Assembly (NCBI RefSeq): GCF_000340215.1
Contig: NW_006921532.1
Location: 10,245,894 to 10,309,893, forward strand
Source: Pseudocercospora fijiensis CIRAD86
Lineage: Eukaryota; Ascomycota; Dothideomycetes; Mycosphaerellales; Mycosphaerellaceae
Direction of reading: 5' to 3'
Length of the DNA stretch: 64,000 nucleotides
This document shows, one piece after another, positions 1-10,630 of this stretch (positions are counted from its first letter, which is position 1; the number at the start of each line of letters is the position of its first letter). Both the position numbers and the translations under genes were made by a program. The notes under the pieces were generated by a model. That model was not told the DNA's origin. It saw only the letters and a list, made by a program, of their open reading frames with translations, and did no database searches.

Positions 1-2597
1 GGGTATAAGAGGCGTTCCCTTCGTATCGGTTCTACTAGGCAGCCTTACTAGCGCGGCTAATGTTCCTAGTCGTAGTGTCTAGGCGACGATTAGACGAGGA
101 CGAAAGCATATGTTCCTAGATTAATACCTACTTCTCGTAGTACGTAACCTACTTATTAACCTTTATACGACGATTTAGCTCGTCTATATTTAATTAGAGG
201 CGCGGATCTATTCGACGATAAGCTTCTAAGAGCCGGTTCGATTTCCGTATACCGGTATCCTTAGCGAGTCGCACCGTCTTAATAATAAAGTCCGTTACTA
301 AACGCCCTAAAGCGATATCCTACCGGTCGAAGCGTTACTTATCGAGGAGATCTATCGCCTTTATCGGAGGGACCTTCTATTTCTTGCTAAGACAACGTTC
401 CTAGCGTTTTAGACCGTATCCGCCGCGGAGCTTTACTCGGTTACGGCTAGAAAGGTAACTATAATACTAACTAAGCGCTATCCCTCGAAAGTAAAGGAAG
501 AGGTTAAGACGAACCGTCTCTCGCCCTACGATATAAGTATAATCCTTAGCCGCTTCGATAAAAGCATATACCGAACGGTATATTATCTTGTTCCCGACTA
601 AGGCGTAGTCTCCCTCGCTATAATCCGTAACGCTAAGTAGGGGATCGAAGAACCTAAGATACGCTAGATCGAACCGTAGCCGCTAGAGGCGGGCGTAGTA
701 CCCCTAGACATAACTCGCTTTAGAAACTAGCGCTTCCGCGACGTAGTCCCGATAATACTAACGGTATCTACGACGGCGGGCATATCTATAATAACTACTA
801 TCTAAGGAACTGTCGTTATCCGACGAGGATTAATCGGAGTCGTCCGAATCCTTACTATTAGATAAAGATCTATCTTTACTCGGATTATCCCTATACCGAC
901 GGTATTTCCGGCGTTGCTTCTTACCTTCCCGTAGTAGACCCTACAAGTCTAATAGCGGAAAGGGCAAAGGCTAACCCTACGTCGGGTTATAAGGGGAATT
1001 ACCTAGATCGAAGTTACTAGGTAGCGGTAGTAGAGGATCGTTAGGAGGATTTCCGGGTAGATTGCTAGGAGGATTACTAGGCGGATTGCTAGGCGGATCG
1101 CCTAGCGCAAACCTGCCCCGCCGTAAGCGGCTATGCCTATAGGCATTTATATATACGTCTACCCTCTACTAGTAATCGTATTAACCTAGGTTCGGCTAGG
1201 GCGGACTTAGCTTACGCGTAGCCGATAGCGGTGAAATCGCCTATTCTATTAGAAAGTCTAACACGACTTCGTTAAGATAGACTCCTCTCCGTCTAGCTAA
1301 TTTGCGAAGATAATTACGACGCTAACGGTTTTGTTATATAGCGATATTCGCCCTATCGATCTCCTCGGTTATCTACGAGGCATCTACCGGGGTACGATAT
1401 TAGAAACGACTACGCGGCTCGTTAGCCTACGGGTCGGCGAGGCCGTCGTTTATTAGAGGCAATTAGCCGCGACCGATGTCCTAGAACGGCGACGTCGATA
1501 GATCGGAAGGCCCGGCTAACGGTTCCTTAGAGGAAGTCTTAGGTAGAGGCCCCCTTAGCTTCTAAGGATTCTCGTCTACCGGGTATCGTAGCTTAAGTAG
1601 CCTCCGTAAGAAAACCGATTTAAGCGAGCTATTAGGCGAACCGGGACGCTATTCCGGCGGTACGGTTGTTTCTACCGTAGTAATAGGCGAAACCGTAGGC
1701 CGCGGTAGGACTTAAGGCGGTCGGGCTAGTAGGCGCTACTCTACTATAGGTAGTAGATAGATCTCCGGGTAGAATTAACGGTAATAGCGTAAATCGCGCA
1801 CCGTTAGGAGCGCGGCTTTAAGCTCCTTAACCGATTTAGTTAGGATTCCTTTATCTACTACCTACTATCCTAGGAAGTTGTAACCGTTAAGGGCGTCTAG
1901 GTAGAGTTCCTCGATTTTAGTCTATAGAGGCGGCGGATTTCCTACGAGCGGGTAATAATATAGAACGTATAAGGCAAGTAAGTCGATTCGGCCGTGCTTT
2001 ACCCTAAGCTAGGTCGCGAAGTTCTCGCTATAATCGACGTAGTTCTAAATATAGGAATAGATATATAGGATATAGGGCTCTATATCTAGCAATCCGAGAT
2101 TATAGTACTAGAGCAGCGGTTAAACCGCTAGCTTAGCTAATTTCGAGGCTTCTACCGGAGTTAGAAGCGAGTCCGAAGGAGCTACGGCAAGCGGGTAAAC
2201 TATTAGTAAGAGGGTAGAGGCGAGATAGTCTCTAAACGGAGAACAATAACGGAGAACCGACTAAAGGCGGAGGAGCGTAGCTTATCGGGCAGGTCCTCCT
2301 AGGGAAAGCGGCTGCCCCTAGACCTAGGTATAGTAGGCAATTGCTACTAAAGGTAGAAACTACTACTACTATCTCCTCGGGGTACTAATAGGATCGCCGA
2401 TAAGGCGCTCGCGCGTCGGTAGGGTATAGTACGGAAGGGTAGTAAATCGAATAGGTACCGTCGTAATAGGTAGAAGTTAAATCGTAGTAATCGGCGGAAG
2501 ATCGGTAGGACCCGTAGCTAATCGCGTCGATTCTCGTTGTAGCCGTAACGACCGGGGTCGATTCGGGTAGAGGACTAGTAGTTAGTATAGAAGCCAA
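1..2597 (-). pseudogene. gag-like coding remnant of retroelement C
   Basis: The first 70 codons from the ATG at 2,597 are open and rich in Ser, Thr, Tyr and Pro. Further on the frame is broken by TAG and TAA codons typical of RIP. Around 1,030-1,110 the minus frame encodes a run of Asn-Pro-Pro repeats, and around 790-900 a Ser/Asp-rich and then Arg-rich stretch. At about 420-700 it resembles a Gypsy-type capsid core: FFDPLLSVTDYSEGD, and later RGIALS followed by a stop where Trp is expected, then YYSYL. This pattern is known from retrotransposon gag proteins. The call rests on the capsid-like segment only, and the product is non-functional. Confidence 0.5.
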
Positions 2598-2751
2598 CTA
2601 AGTATTAAGCGAAGCTACTAAGTTGCTAGGCATACGGTTATAGTACGAAGGTATCGTAACGGTTATACGGTACAAAAGTTGATATATTCTCTAAGGTACC
2701 GCGAGGCAAGCTATCTATATAATAGTCCTACTATTAGTAGCAATAGCGACC

Positions 2752-2775
2752 GCAGCGGTCGATAGTGACCGCTGC
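2752..2775. repeat. Short inverted repeat in the LTR-like end of element C
   Basis: A 9-bp arm GCAGCGGTC (2,752-2,760) is mirrored by GACCGCTGC (2,767-2,775) with a 6-base loop. It lies in the presumed LTR of element C and could form a hairpin in RNA. Its function is unknown. Confidence 0.5.
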
Positions 2776-2811
2776 CTGCTATCGTATATATAATAGTATT
2801 ATATCGTAACA

Positions 2812-3072
2812 GCGAGGGGGATAAAGCCCCTACTAAATACGAAGATATACTAGCGGATAGTAAAGAGCTGTAGTCTATAGAACGTATCCTAGATTATTAG
2901 ACTAGGCGAGGCAAGAAGGAGTACCTCCTAAGATAGTAAGGCTATTTACCTAAATAGGACTCGTAGGAGGCCGAAGACTCGTTTAAAGATATAACTAAGT
3001 TGTTAGATAAGTATTAGACTAGTATAAAGAACAAGAAGAAGGCTAAGGGCCTATAATGTCGCCTAGAAATAA
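2812..3072 (+). pseudogene. 3' end of chromovirus B2 pol with chromodomain remnant
   Basis: This stretch aligns by eye with 17,860-18,123 (copy B1) and with the reverse complement of 53,080-53,340 (copy B3). Its frame reads KKEYLLR, two stops, GYLPK, stop, DS, stop. That is the chromodomain core in which Trp and Gln codons have become stops. A chromodomain at the end of integrase marks a Ty3/Gypsy chromovirus. The 5' remainder of B2 is not in the window; it was presumably separated by insertion of element C. Confidence 0.7.
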
Positions 3073-3636
3073 TACTACCCCCGGGGTGCTATTAGCTAAC
3101 TAATTAGAGGCCGGCAAACTAGGACAATAAGACTATACTAGGCGCGCTACGACGCGTTAATTAATTAATCGTATGCTCTTTTAAGGACTCTACCTCTTTA
3201 CTAACGCGCCCTATAGGTCCCCCTCTTATTCCCTTATTCTATCGGGGCCTCGAGGCCTAGGCAATCGGCGCGGCCGGCGCGGCTGTATTAGTAACGGTAT
3301 TACGGAGTGTATTGTTAGTTAAAGAAGAAGATTAGAAGCGAGGTAAAGTTAGCGCTAAGACGACTAGCGCCGCTATTGTTAATATTACTTGCTATTATTA
3401 CTACATCTGCTAAGATAACCTTACCTATACTACGAGCCTAAGGCACCTTTAATTAAAACTTTAATCAAAACTTTAAGCCGCCTAAAAGATTAAGCCTGTT
3501 AAGGGTTTAATTAAAACTTTAACTAAGTTAAAAGGTTAAGCGACTAATAGACTAACTAAGGGCAAAAACTATAGAGCTAAGCTAGCCGGGGTCGATCTTG
3601 CGGATAATAGGTTACTCCTCGATCTTTCCGACCCTT
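3073..3636 (+). repeat. LTR of chromovirus B2, first part (split by element A)
   Basis: It starts TACTACCCCCGGGG, a RIP form of the TGCTACCCCC start seen in copy B1, after a purine-rich stretch. It is collinear with 18,124-18,790 in B1 and with the reverse complement of 52,440-53,079 in B3. It stops at CCCTT (3,632-3,636), where element A begins, and resumes at 10,631. The LTR start is inferred from the polypurine context and is less certain than its end. Confidence 0.55.
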
Positions 3637-3944
3637 TATAAGAACCTAAGCAAGTGAAGTCTCCTATCCTGCCTTAGTAAGCCTATGTAACAATTATGTG
3701 ATGTTATTACGTGTAGTACGATGCAGCCGCGCTAGCGATAAGCTTGCTTAGCGTATACGCGTAATACTCGATTACTCGTACGAACATACTCGGTAGCCGG
3801 CACGGCAGATATGCTATCCGTACTAGGCCTAGTTAATAGTAGTCGCTCTGCCCTGTTCTAAGAAAGGTACGGTTTAGTTCTACTATCTACTACTAAGATT
3901 AGTAGAGGGTGTTCTATACGTTACTATATACCTATTTTCTTATA
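3637..3944 (+). repeat. 5' LTR of chromovirus A
   Basis: It is 308 bp long and matches 10,318-10,625 almost base for base. The visible differences are mainly C/T and G/A changes of the RIP type. It starts TATAAGAACC, a RIP form of TGTAAGAACC kept in the other LTR, and ends CTTATA. Confidence 0.9.
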
Positions 3945-3959
3945 GTTCTAAACCGTCTA

Positions 3960-5420
3960 CCCTTCGTAGCGGCCTATAGAACCCCGAAAGATAAACGTAA
4001 GCGATCCGAACGCGCCGAGCGCGGGAAACGCGTAGAATAATATATTAGGAGCGCCTATAGCATTAGAAAACGACGCGGCGACACAACAATACGAGGCCGA
4101 ATATTAGGCACGCCGGGAAGCGACCCGCCTATAGCTCGAACGATTTCTAGCTAAGCAAGAAGTGCTTAGGCTAGAAGTCTAGGCTTAAGAAGCTAAGCGA
4201 GAGAATGCGCGTCTTCGTACCCTTAGGGACGTAGGCGATGCGCTAGCTCCGAGTAGCGGTACCGCCGGCGAGGGTCCTACGAGGACCCTACCCCTAGATA
4301 AGGACGAGGACGAGGAAGAATTAGCTAACGAGTCGATTTAGAGGCCTAAATCTTAGAGAGCTGAATCTGTCTCGTATCGACTACCTGTTTCCGGAAGTGC
4401 GCTAAGCGTAGCTACTATGCCTAGTATAAGCTACGTAGTCGCTAGTCTTGCGGCTATTAAGCCTCGCCTAAAGGAACCTAAGCCCTTTAAAGGCGATACG
4501 ATTAAGGAGTCGAGGCGATTCCTTAGAGAACTCTCTATTACCTTTATACTGTCCGGAGCTACCTATTATACGGACGAAAGCAAGGTGCTTTATAGTATTA
4601 TATACCTCGCAGGCGATACGTAGGAGCGATAGTATAATAAAAACAGCCTTAAGGACCTACAAAATTATACCTACTAGGACTTTAAAACCTTCTATCGGGA
4701 CTGCGTCGGGGACCCTATAAACCGTATACTAGACGTAACCCTCGAGTATAAGGCGGCCCGTTAGCGTAAGGGACAGTTAGTCTAAAGCTTTACCCTTAAG
4801 CTCGTAGTACTCGAAGATTAACTTAGCGACTATAGCGAGGAGTATAGGATCCGCTATCTCCTCGTTAAACTCTAGCCGGCGATTCGCAGCGCGATTATTA
4901 AATACTATACGATGCTAACGACGCGTTACGAACTCGTAGAGCTTGCGACGCGCATCGAGACCCCTAATAAGCCGTCTAGCAAACGCAAGGATCGTAACTA
5001 CGATAAAACTAGAGGTAGTAAAGGCAAGAAGCGTCGATCTAATAGTTAGGCCCGCAAGTAGCAGTCAAATCGCGACCGTAGCGTAGGCGGAAAGTATACG
5101 AAGGGCGATGACTCGTAAGGCGGGTACGATATTAGCAAGGTCGAATGTTATAGCTATTGCTAGAAAGGCTATTATAAGAACGCGTGCCCGAACCGCTATC
5201 TCTAGAAAGACGACAACCCTACGGTACGCAAGGTAGCCGCTAACGCTAAAGAGAAGAAGAACGACTCGAAGGCTAAGGGAAAAGATAAGGCACCTCCTAA
5301 GAGCTAGGGATAGGTACGGAATCTCAACTAAGTAGCTTAGTAGTAGTAGTACCTACGGGACGCGTACGCGGAGCAATCGTTACGTAAGAAGGGGAAGTAT
5401 CCGTCGAATGCTTATTAGAT
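3960..5420 (+). pseudogene. gag remnant of chromovirus A
   Basis: The frame around 4,417-4,623 is open and reads as a capsid-type segment (RLKEPKPFKGD, then RRFLRELSI). Further down it continues with stops at Trp and Gln positions through a basic stretch rich in Lys and Arg (about 4,970-5,110). At about 5,149-5,190 a zinc-knuckle-like segment reads CYSYC, stop, KGYYKNAC. If the second Tyr is a RIP-changed His, the spacing is CX3CX3HX4C rather than the usual CX2CX4HX4C. RNA packaging is the known role of such proteins. The gene is broken. Confidence 0.7.
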
Positions 5421-5429
5421 AATGCTGCT

Positions 5430-8400
5430 AACATTAATATAGTATCTTAAGAATTCGTTCTACGATACTAGCCTTAGCGGATTGTTAATGCCGTACTGCC
5501 TAGTACCGACAGTTTCTAGGGCGACCGAGGATACTACTACGGAGCGTATTATATACGCTTGCGGATCGCTAACTCTATAGGCTAAGAACGCATTACTACC
5601 GGTGTATTCTATGCCTTCGAGATGCCCCTCCCTAATATTATTCTTAGTAGGCCTTAGAGGCGCGATTAAAAGGTAATCGTCGATAGCTCGACGGATGCCT
5701 AGACCTATAGGAACGAAGCCGTAGCGCGTTCGATACGCGTACGGGAACTATAGGAATTCTAGAAGGATATACGTAACGCCCTATACATATATGCGATTAG
5801 CGTTCGCTAGCTCCGCGATATCGCTAAAGGTTCCTCCTTGCTAGAAGAATTCAAAGACTTCGAAGACGTCTTTATAATAACGCCCGAAGCGAGACGCAAG
5901 CTCCCCGAAGACGTAGAGTATACGATTAACCTAATCCCCGGAACGAAGCCGCTATATAAACCTCTCTACTATTCTTTAGGAAGAGAGCTTAGCGACCTTC
6001 GAAATTATCTAAGCTTAGCCTTAGAGAATAATTAGATCTAGCTTAGTATAAGCGAGGCGGGTGCGCCGATCCTATTCGTACTAAAGAAGGATAGCAGTCT
6101 AAGACTCTACGTCGATTATAGAGGGCTAAACGAGATTACTATCAAAAATCGTTACCCCCTGCCTCTTATTAGCGAAACGCTTAATAGGCTTAAGGACGCC
6201 GAATAGTATACGTCCTTAGACCTATAGGATGCGTATTATCGTATCTATATTAAGCGAGGCGACGAGTAGAAGACTACGTTCCGCACGCGGTACGGGCACT
6301 TCGAGTATAAGGTAATACCTTTCGGGCTTACTAATGCTCCTACTACGTTTTAAGGATATATTAACAGGGCATTAGCTAGCCTAGTAGATATTTGCTATAT
6401 CGTCTACCTTAACGACATCCTTATCTATAGCAAAACGCGAGAGGACTACGTACGAGACGTACGCGCTATCCTTACGCGGCTTAGAAAGTTTGCATTATAT
6501 ACAAATAGAAAGAAATGTTCCTTCTAGAAGAAAGAAGTCGAATTCCTTAGGTTTATCGTTAGTACCGAAGGCGTATCGATAGATTAGCGTAGAGTAAACG
6601 CTATTAACGAATAGCCTCGCCTATTAACGCTAAAGGAGGTTCAATCCTTCCTCGGATTCTACAACTTCTATCGGAGGTTTATCCCTAACTACTCCCGAAT
6701 CGTTATACTACTAACTGCCCTATCAAAAGGAGCCGTAAATAGCCGAAAGCTAGGGCAGGTCCCGTAGGGCGAAAGCGAGGAGCAAGCGTTCCGCTAGCTA
6801 AAGGCTGCCTTTAGCTCGGCCTCGATATTACGACACTATAATCCTACGAAGCCTCTACGTATCGAGACCGATACCTCTACGTTTGCCTTAGCAGGAATTA
6901 TATTATAACAGAGCGAAGATGGGAATTAGCACCCTATTGCCTTCTAGTTACGAAAAATAGTCCTAGCCGAGACGAATTATAAGACCTATAACTAGGAGCT
7001 TCTAGCGGTTATCGAGTCCTTTAAGTATTAGCGCCCGTACCTCGACGGCGCTTAGCATACGACCCGCGTAGTTGTCGACTACGCTAATCTTAAGGGCTTT
7101 ATAAAGATAAAGTAGCTCGTCGGAAGGCAGGCAAGATAGGCAACCTTCCTTATACCTTTTAACTTCACTATTAAACATCGGGCTAGCAAACGAAATCCAG
7201 CCGATATACCTTTACGACGTAGCGACTACGAGAGCGAGTCGTAGGCAGTAAACAACCTTCTCCCTATATTGCAGTCGAAACTAGCTCTATAGTTAAATCT
7301 ACCCGAGGATATCGAGCCGATTATAAAACGTATCTCTATTATATATATTAGGATGCGAGACGCTAGTGTAGCGCTAGCGGAACGCAAGAGTTTCATTAGC
7401 AGTCCCGTAAGAGTAGCGGCTACTATCGTTAGGAATAACGGGCTCTACTGCGAGACACCTAATATAATCCTTAGTTTCGTACGCACTTTATAATAGCTAG
7501 AGCAAGCGAGAGGAGGAGGCTTATACGAGACAAGCTTACCGGCGGGTAGCTTAGCCTCGTTAAGTAGTTCTAACCTCCCGCCTAGCTATTCTCGTCGTAG
7601 TAACCTTATTTACTACGGCGATACGCTATATATCCCTAAGGACTACGCATTGCGTACGCAGCTAATACGCATACACTACGACGACCCTTTAGCTAGATAC
7701 TTTAGTATAGCTAAAACTATAGACCTAATACGCCGAAAGTACTTCTAGCCGAAGATAGCCGAGGACATTACGGCCTATATCCGCACCTATAGAATTTATT
7801 AACGGTCGAAGGCGAAGCGCTATCGCCTATACGGCGAGCTCGCTGCTCTACCTATACCGACCCGACCTTAGCAAGAATTAACGATAGACTTTATTACTAA
7901 TCTCCCGCCGAGCAAGCTCGGTGCCTACGTATATACTACGATCCTCGTAATAGTCGACCGCTATACGAAGATAAGCCTCTTTATCCTAACGACGAAGAAG
8001 TGTATAGTAGTAGAACTCGCGGATATCCTTTAAAGGGAGGTAATTAGGCGTTTTAGAGTACCGTCGGGCATTATTAGCGATCGTAGATCGCTTTTTACTA
8101 GCTAGTTTTAGAGCGACTTCTACTTCGAAGCGCATATAAAGCGTAGGCTTAGCACAGCCTTCTATCCTTAGACTAATAGGCAAACCGAACGCGCGAACTG
8201 ACCCTCGAGCAATACCTACGATGCTATTACTCTAAGAATTAGGATAAGTAGGCTAAACTGTTGCCTTAGGCGGAGTTTGCCTATAATAATAGCGTTTATC
8301 CTACGTTGCGTATAAGCCCCTTTAGGATGCTCTACGGCTTCGATCCTAATTTAATGCTAAGGGCGAATAAGCTGCTAGCTCGGGACGAGCTAACTAAGGG

Positions 8401-8990
8401 AAGGGTACTAGCAGCTATCGACGCTGCGGAGCGACTACGGAAAGTATATAAGACGCTTACGAAACGCTAGTAGAAAGTAGCAGAATACTAGGCTAAGCAA
8501 TATAATACATACTACACTACTAAGACATACAGTATAGGTAACTTAGTCTTACTATCGACAAAGAACATTAGCTTAGATGTCCTAAAGAAGAAACTTAGCC
8601 CGAAGTATATAGGGCCTTTTCGTATTATCGACGTAGTCGGAGCGTAGGCGTACCGCCTAGCACTACCGTTAAGTACGAAGATCTATAATGTTTTCTATGT
8701 TTCCCTCCTCGAGCCTTAGTATAGGCGCGATAGCGAGGAGTATAAGATAAGTATGCCTATCGCTAAAGGTAACGAGTAGTAGGTAGAAACAATCGTAGCT
8801 AAGAAGATAAAAAAGCGGAAGGCGTACTACCTTATTAAGTAGCGAGGTTAGCCTAAAGAATACAACACTTAGGAGCTAGCTGTTTATATTAAAGATTCTG
8901 TAGCGTTAGACGAGTTCGAAGCTTAAGCGAAGCGTAAGCGCAGGCAGTAATTAAAACAAAAGAAAATAAGACTTAAGAAAAAATAGTAGA
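5430..8990 (+). pseudogene. pol remnant of chromovirus A (PR-RT-RNaseH-IN-chromodomain)
   Basis: Reverse transcriptase is clear at about 6,060-6,560: [11 protein letters not shown], then FGLTNAPTTF, and an active site reading YLNDIL where the family has YLDDIL. RNase H follows at about 6,850-7,200. An H2C2-like integrase zinc region lies near 7,620-7,810 and the integrase core near 7,870-8,200 (IDFITNLPPS, IVDRYTK, SDRRSLF). A chromodomain at about 8,815-8,890 reads AYYLIK, stop, RG, stop, PKEYNT, stop, EL. Nearly all breaks are TAG or TAA at Trp and Gln positions, which points to RIP rather than random decay. The chromodomain is the defining mark of chromoviruses. Confidence 0.85.
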
Positions 8991-9027
8991 CACGTACTCG
9001 TTTCGCTACTAAAAAAGGCCTATTAGC

Positions 9028-9895
9028 CTAGTATATATAAAGAAGGCGCCGCGTAGGCGCGCCGACGGCGGGCCGCCTACTCTACTTATCCTTAGAATCC
9101 TCCTTAGACTCCTCCTACTCGATGCCTATAGCGGCATCGATAGCAGCGACGGCGTTAGCGCCGACGCGCTAGGCGAGGTTCTAGTACGGTTAGCATACGA
9201 AGCGTAAGTAAGACGAGGCTATAGGAAAAACTATACCTAACGACCGATCTCTACTAAGCCGGCTAAGTTAGTGCCGATATTCTCGAGGGCACCGAGCAAG
9301 TTAATATCCGCAAGGGACCCGCTAGCGGCCCCCTTACGGGCTAGGGCTTTGCCGCCTAGGGTTACCTTATTCTTATTAATATAAAAGGCATCGAGCGTAG
9401 ATAGGATAACTAATATCGAGGTTAGTATACGAAGCGCAAGCGGAGCGTATAAGAAACCTACGAGCGACGACGGCGTCTAGATTGGCCTAGAATGCCTCTA
9501 GGGCCTCGTTAAACTCCTCGGGGGAGTCGTAGCCGTCTAGATCGTAAAGGTCGCGCGTAGCGCGCGCGGCGCGGATACGGGCTAGTAGCGACACTAGCGC
9601 GCGTACTGTAATAGGCGTATAGGTATAGTAGCTACTGCGGTAGCGATCGTAGTTGCGCTTAGTAGTAGGGTCTATATTGCCGCCTACGTAGAGCTTAGAT
9701 AGGTTATCTAAAGCGAGTTAGTTGCGAAGCGTATACGCGTAGCAAGTAGCGAGAAAGCGTACCGTTAGCCGTTATATGCCTAAAGCAACGGGTATAGCCC
9801 TCTAGGACTTTTAGGGGGCGCTAGGCCGGCGTAGTAGGTATCGAGGGCAGTACGCCTACGGCGCGCTTACTAGAGGTACGCAAAGGGGTAGATAT
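9028..9895 (-). pseudogene. Antisense spliced accessory gene inside chromovirus A (unknown product)
   Basis: Seen on the minus strand: exons 9,895-9,763, 9,707-9,462, 9,409-9,237 and 9,180-9,028. They are separated by introns of 55, 52 and 56 nt with GT-AG ends and a CTAAC site just before each acceptor. No intron length is divisible by three. The joined frame gives about 234 codons, broken only by TAG codons of the kind RIP makes from Trp or Gln. The start reads ATA-TCT-ACC, as expected if RIP changed ATG. The predicted protein has a basic, Thr/Pro-rich N-terminus, an acidic stretch LDGYDSPEEFNEALEAF, a Gly/Ala-rich part, and a Glu/Lys/Ser-rich end. I do not recognise the family. It is convergent with pol, and its start faces the 3' LTR. 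Retention of introns is expected, because they are antisense in the element's RNA. The end could also be an earlier TAG. Confidence 0.5.
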
Positions 9896-9952
9896 ACTAG
9901 TAATATTTTTTTAGATAGATGTTTAAAAAAGAAAAATCTTTAAGTAATACTA

Positions 9953-9993
9953 GGGGGGCGCGAGGGCGGAGTAGGGGGGGCGTAGGCGGGGGG
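9953..9993 (+). other. Putative G-quadruplex motif upstream of the antisense gene
   Basis: Four runs of G (9,953-9,958, 9,964-9,966, 9,974-9,980, 9,988-9,993) are separated by 5, 7 and 7 bases, which meets the usual G3+N1-7 rule. It lies between the antisense gene start and the 3' LTR of element A. Formation and role are not shown by sequence alone. Confidence 0.5.
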
Positions 9994-10300
9994 TGTTCGG
10001 AGCGCTTAGAAAAAGAAGAAGTTTTTAAGCGGGCTTCGAATGCTTTAAATACTCGCCTCGCTTTCGGACAGCTTACGTTCTCGCGTAGCTACCGCGTTCT
10101 TAGAAATTTAGGTAACCTCTAGTTAGTGCTAGAAGTAGCCGCGCTTTAAATCTATAAACAAACAAGCAACTACGAGGCAAATTATAACGTACCTAGCAAC
10201 TATAGCCTAGCGATAGGTACGTATAAGACGCGTAAGTGCAGCGTAGAGTGTAAGAAATAGTATAATTTACTATATTGCCCTACAGCTAGGATAGCTATAC

Positions 10301-10317
10301 CGGGGGAAGGAGATAAT
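10301..10317 (+). other. Polypurine tract of chromovirus A
   Basis: A purine-rich stretch (GGGGGAAGGAGATAA) ends directly at the TGTAAG start of the 3' LTR, the expected place for the plus-strand primer. Confidence 0.7.
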
Positions 10318-10625
10318 TGTAAGAACCTAAGTAAGTAAAGTCTCCTATCCTGCCTTAGCAAGCCTATATAACAATCATGTAATATTATCACGTGCAGTAC
10401 GATACAGCCGCGCTAGCGATAAGCTTGCTTAGCGCATGCGCGTAATGCTCGATTACTCGTACGGATATACTCGGTAGCCGGCACGGCAGATATGCTATCT
10501 GTACTAGGCCTAGTTAATAGTAGTCGCTCTGCCCTGTTCTAAGAAAGGCACGGTTTAGTTCTACTATCTACTACTGAGATTAGTAGAGGGTGTTCTATAC
10601 GTTGCTATATACCTATTTTCTTATA
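10318..10625 (+). repeat. 3' LTR of chromovirus A
   Basis: It pairs with 3,637-3,944, has the same length, and keeps the unmutated TGTAAG start. It ends CTTATA and is followed by the CTCTT target copy. Confidence 0.9.
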
Positions 10626-10630
10626 CTCTT

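Larger units (their letters stand above)
1..2811 (-). mobile_element. Retroelement C, partial, RIP-degraded (5' end with LTR-like end and gag)
   Basis: The minus strand reads as the 5' part of an LTR retroelement that continues off the left edge. Its outer end at 2,811 reads TGTTACGATA on the minus strand, a typical TG start. A non-coding LTR-like stretch follows (2,598-2,811), then an ATG at 2,597. The flank at 2,812 onward matches the interior of chromovirus B, so C appears to have inserted into copy B2. CpA and TpG are depleted throughout. No reverse transcriptase is inside the window, so the superfamily is open. The LTR inner border is uncertain. Confidence 0.55.
3637..10625 (+). mobile_element. 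Chromovirus A: complete Ty3/Gypsy LTR retrotransposon, RIP-degraded
   Basis: Two 308-bp direct repeats (3,637-3,944 and 10,318-10,625) flank gag, protease, reverse transcriptase, RNase H, integrase and a chromodomain on the plus strand. The LTR ends are TGTAAG and CTTACA (now CTTATA). The target duplication is CCCTT (3,632-3,636) and CTCTT (10,626-10,630), differing by one C to T change. The uninterrupted target, CCCTTTAAGCGAGG, is present in copy B1 near 18,780. A polypurine tract at 10,301-10,317 precedes the 3' LTR. About 1.3 kb between pol and the 3' LTR holds an antisense gene-like structure. Confidence 0.88.

Noticed and set aside
9919..10122. 67-codon plus-strand frame in element A
   Set aside because: Gly/Arg-rich reading of the G-run sequence between the antisense gene and the LTR; no family features.
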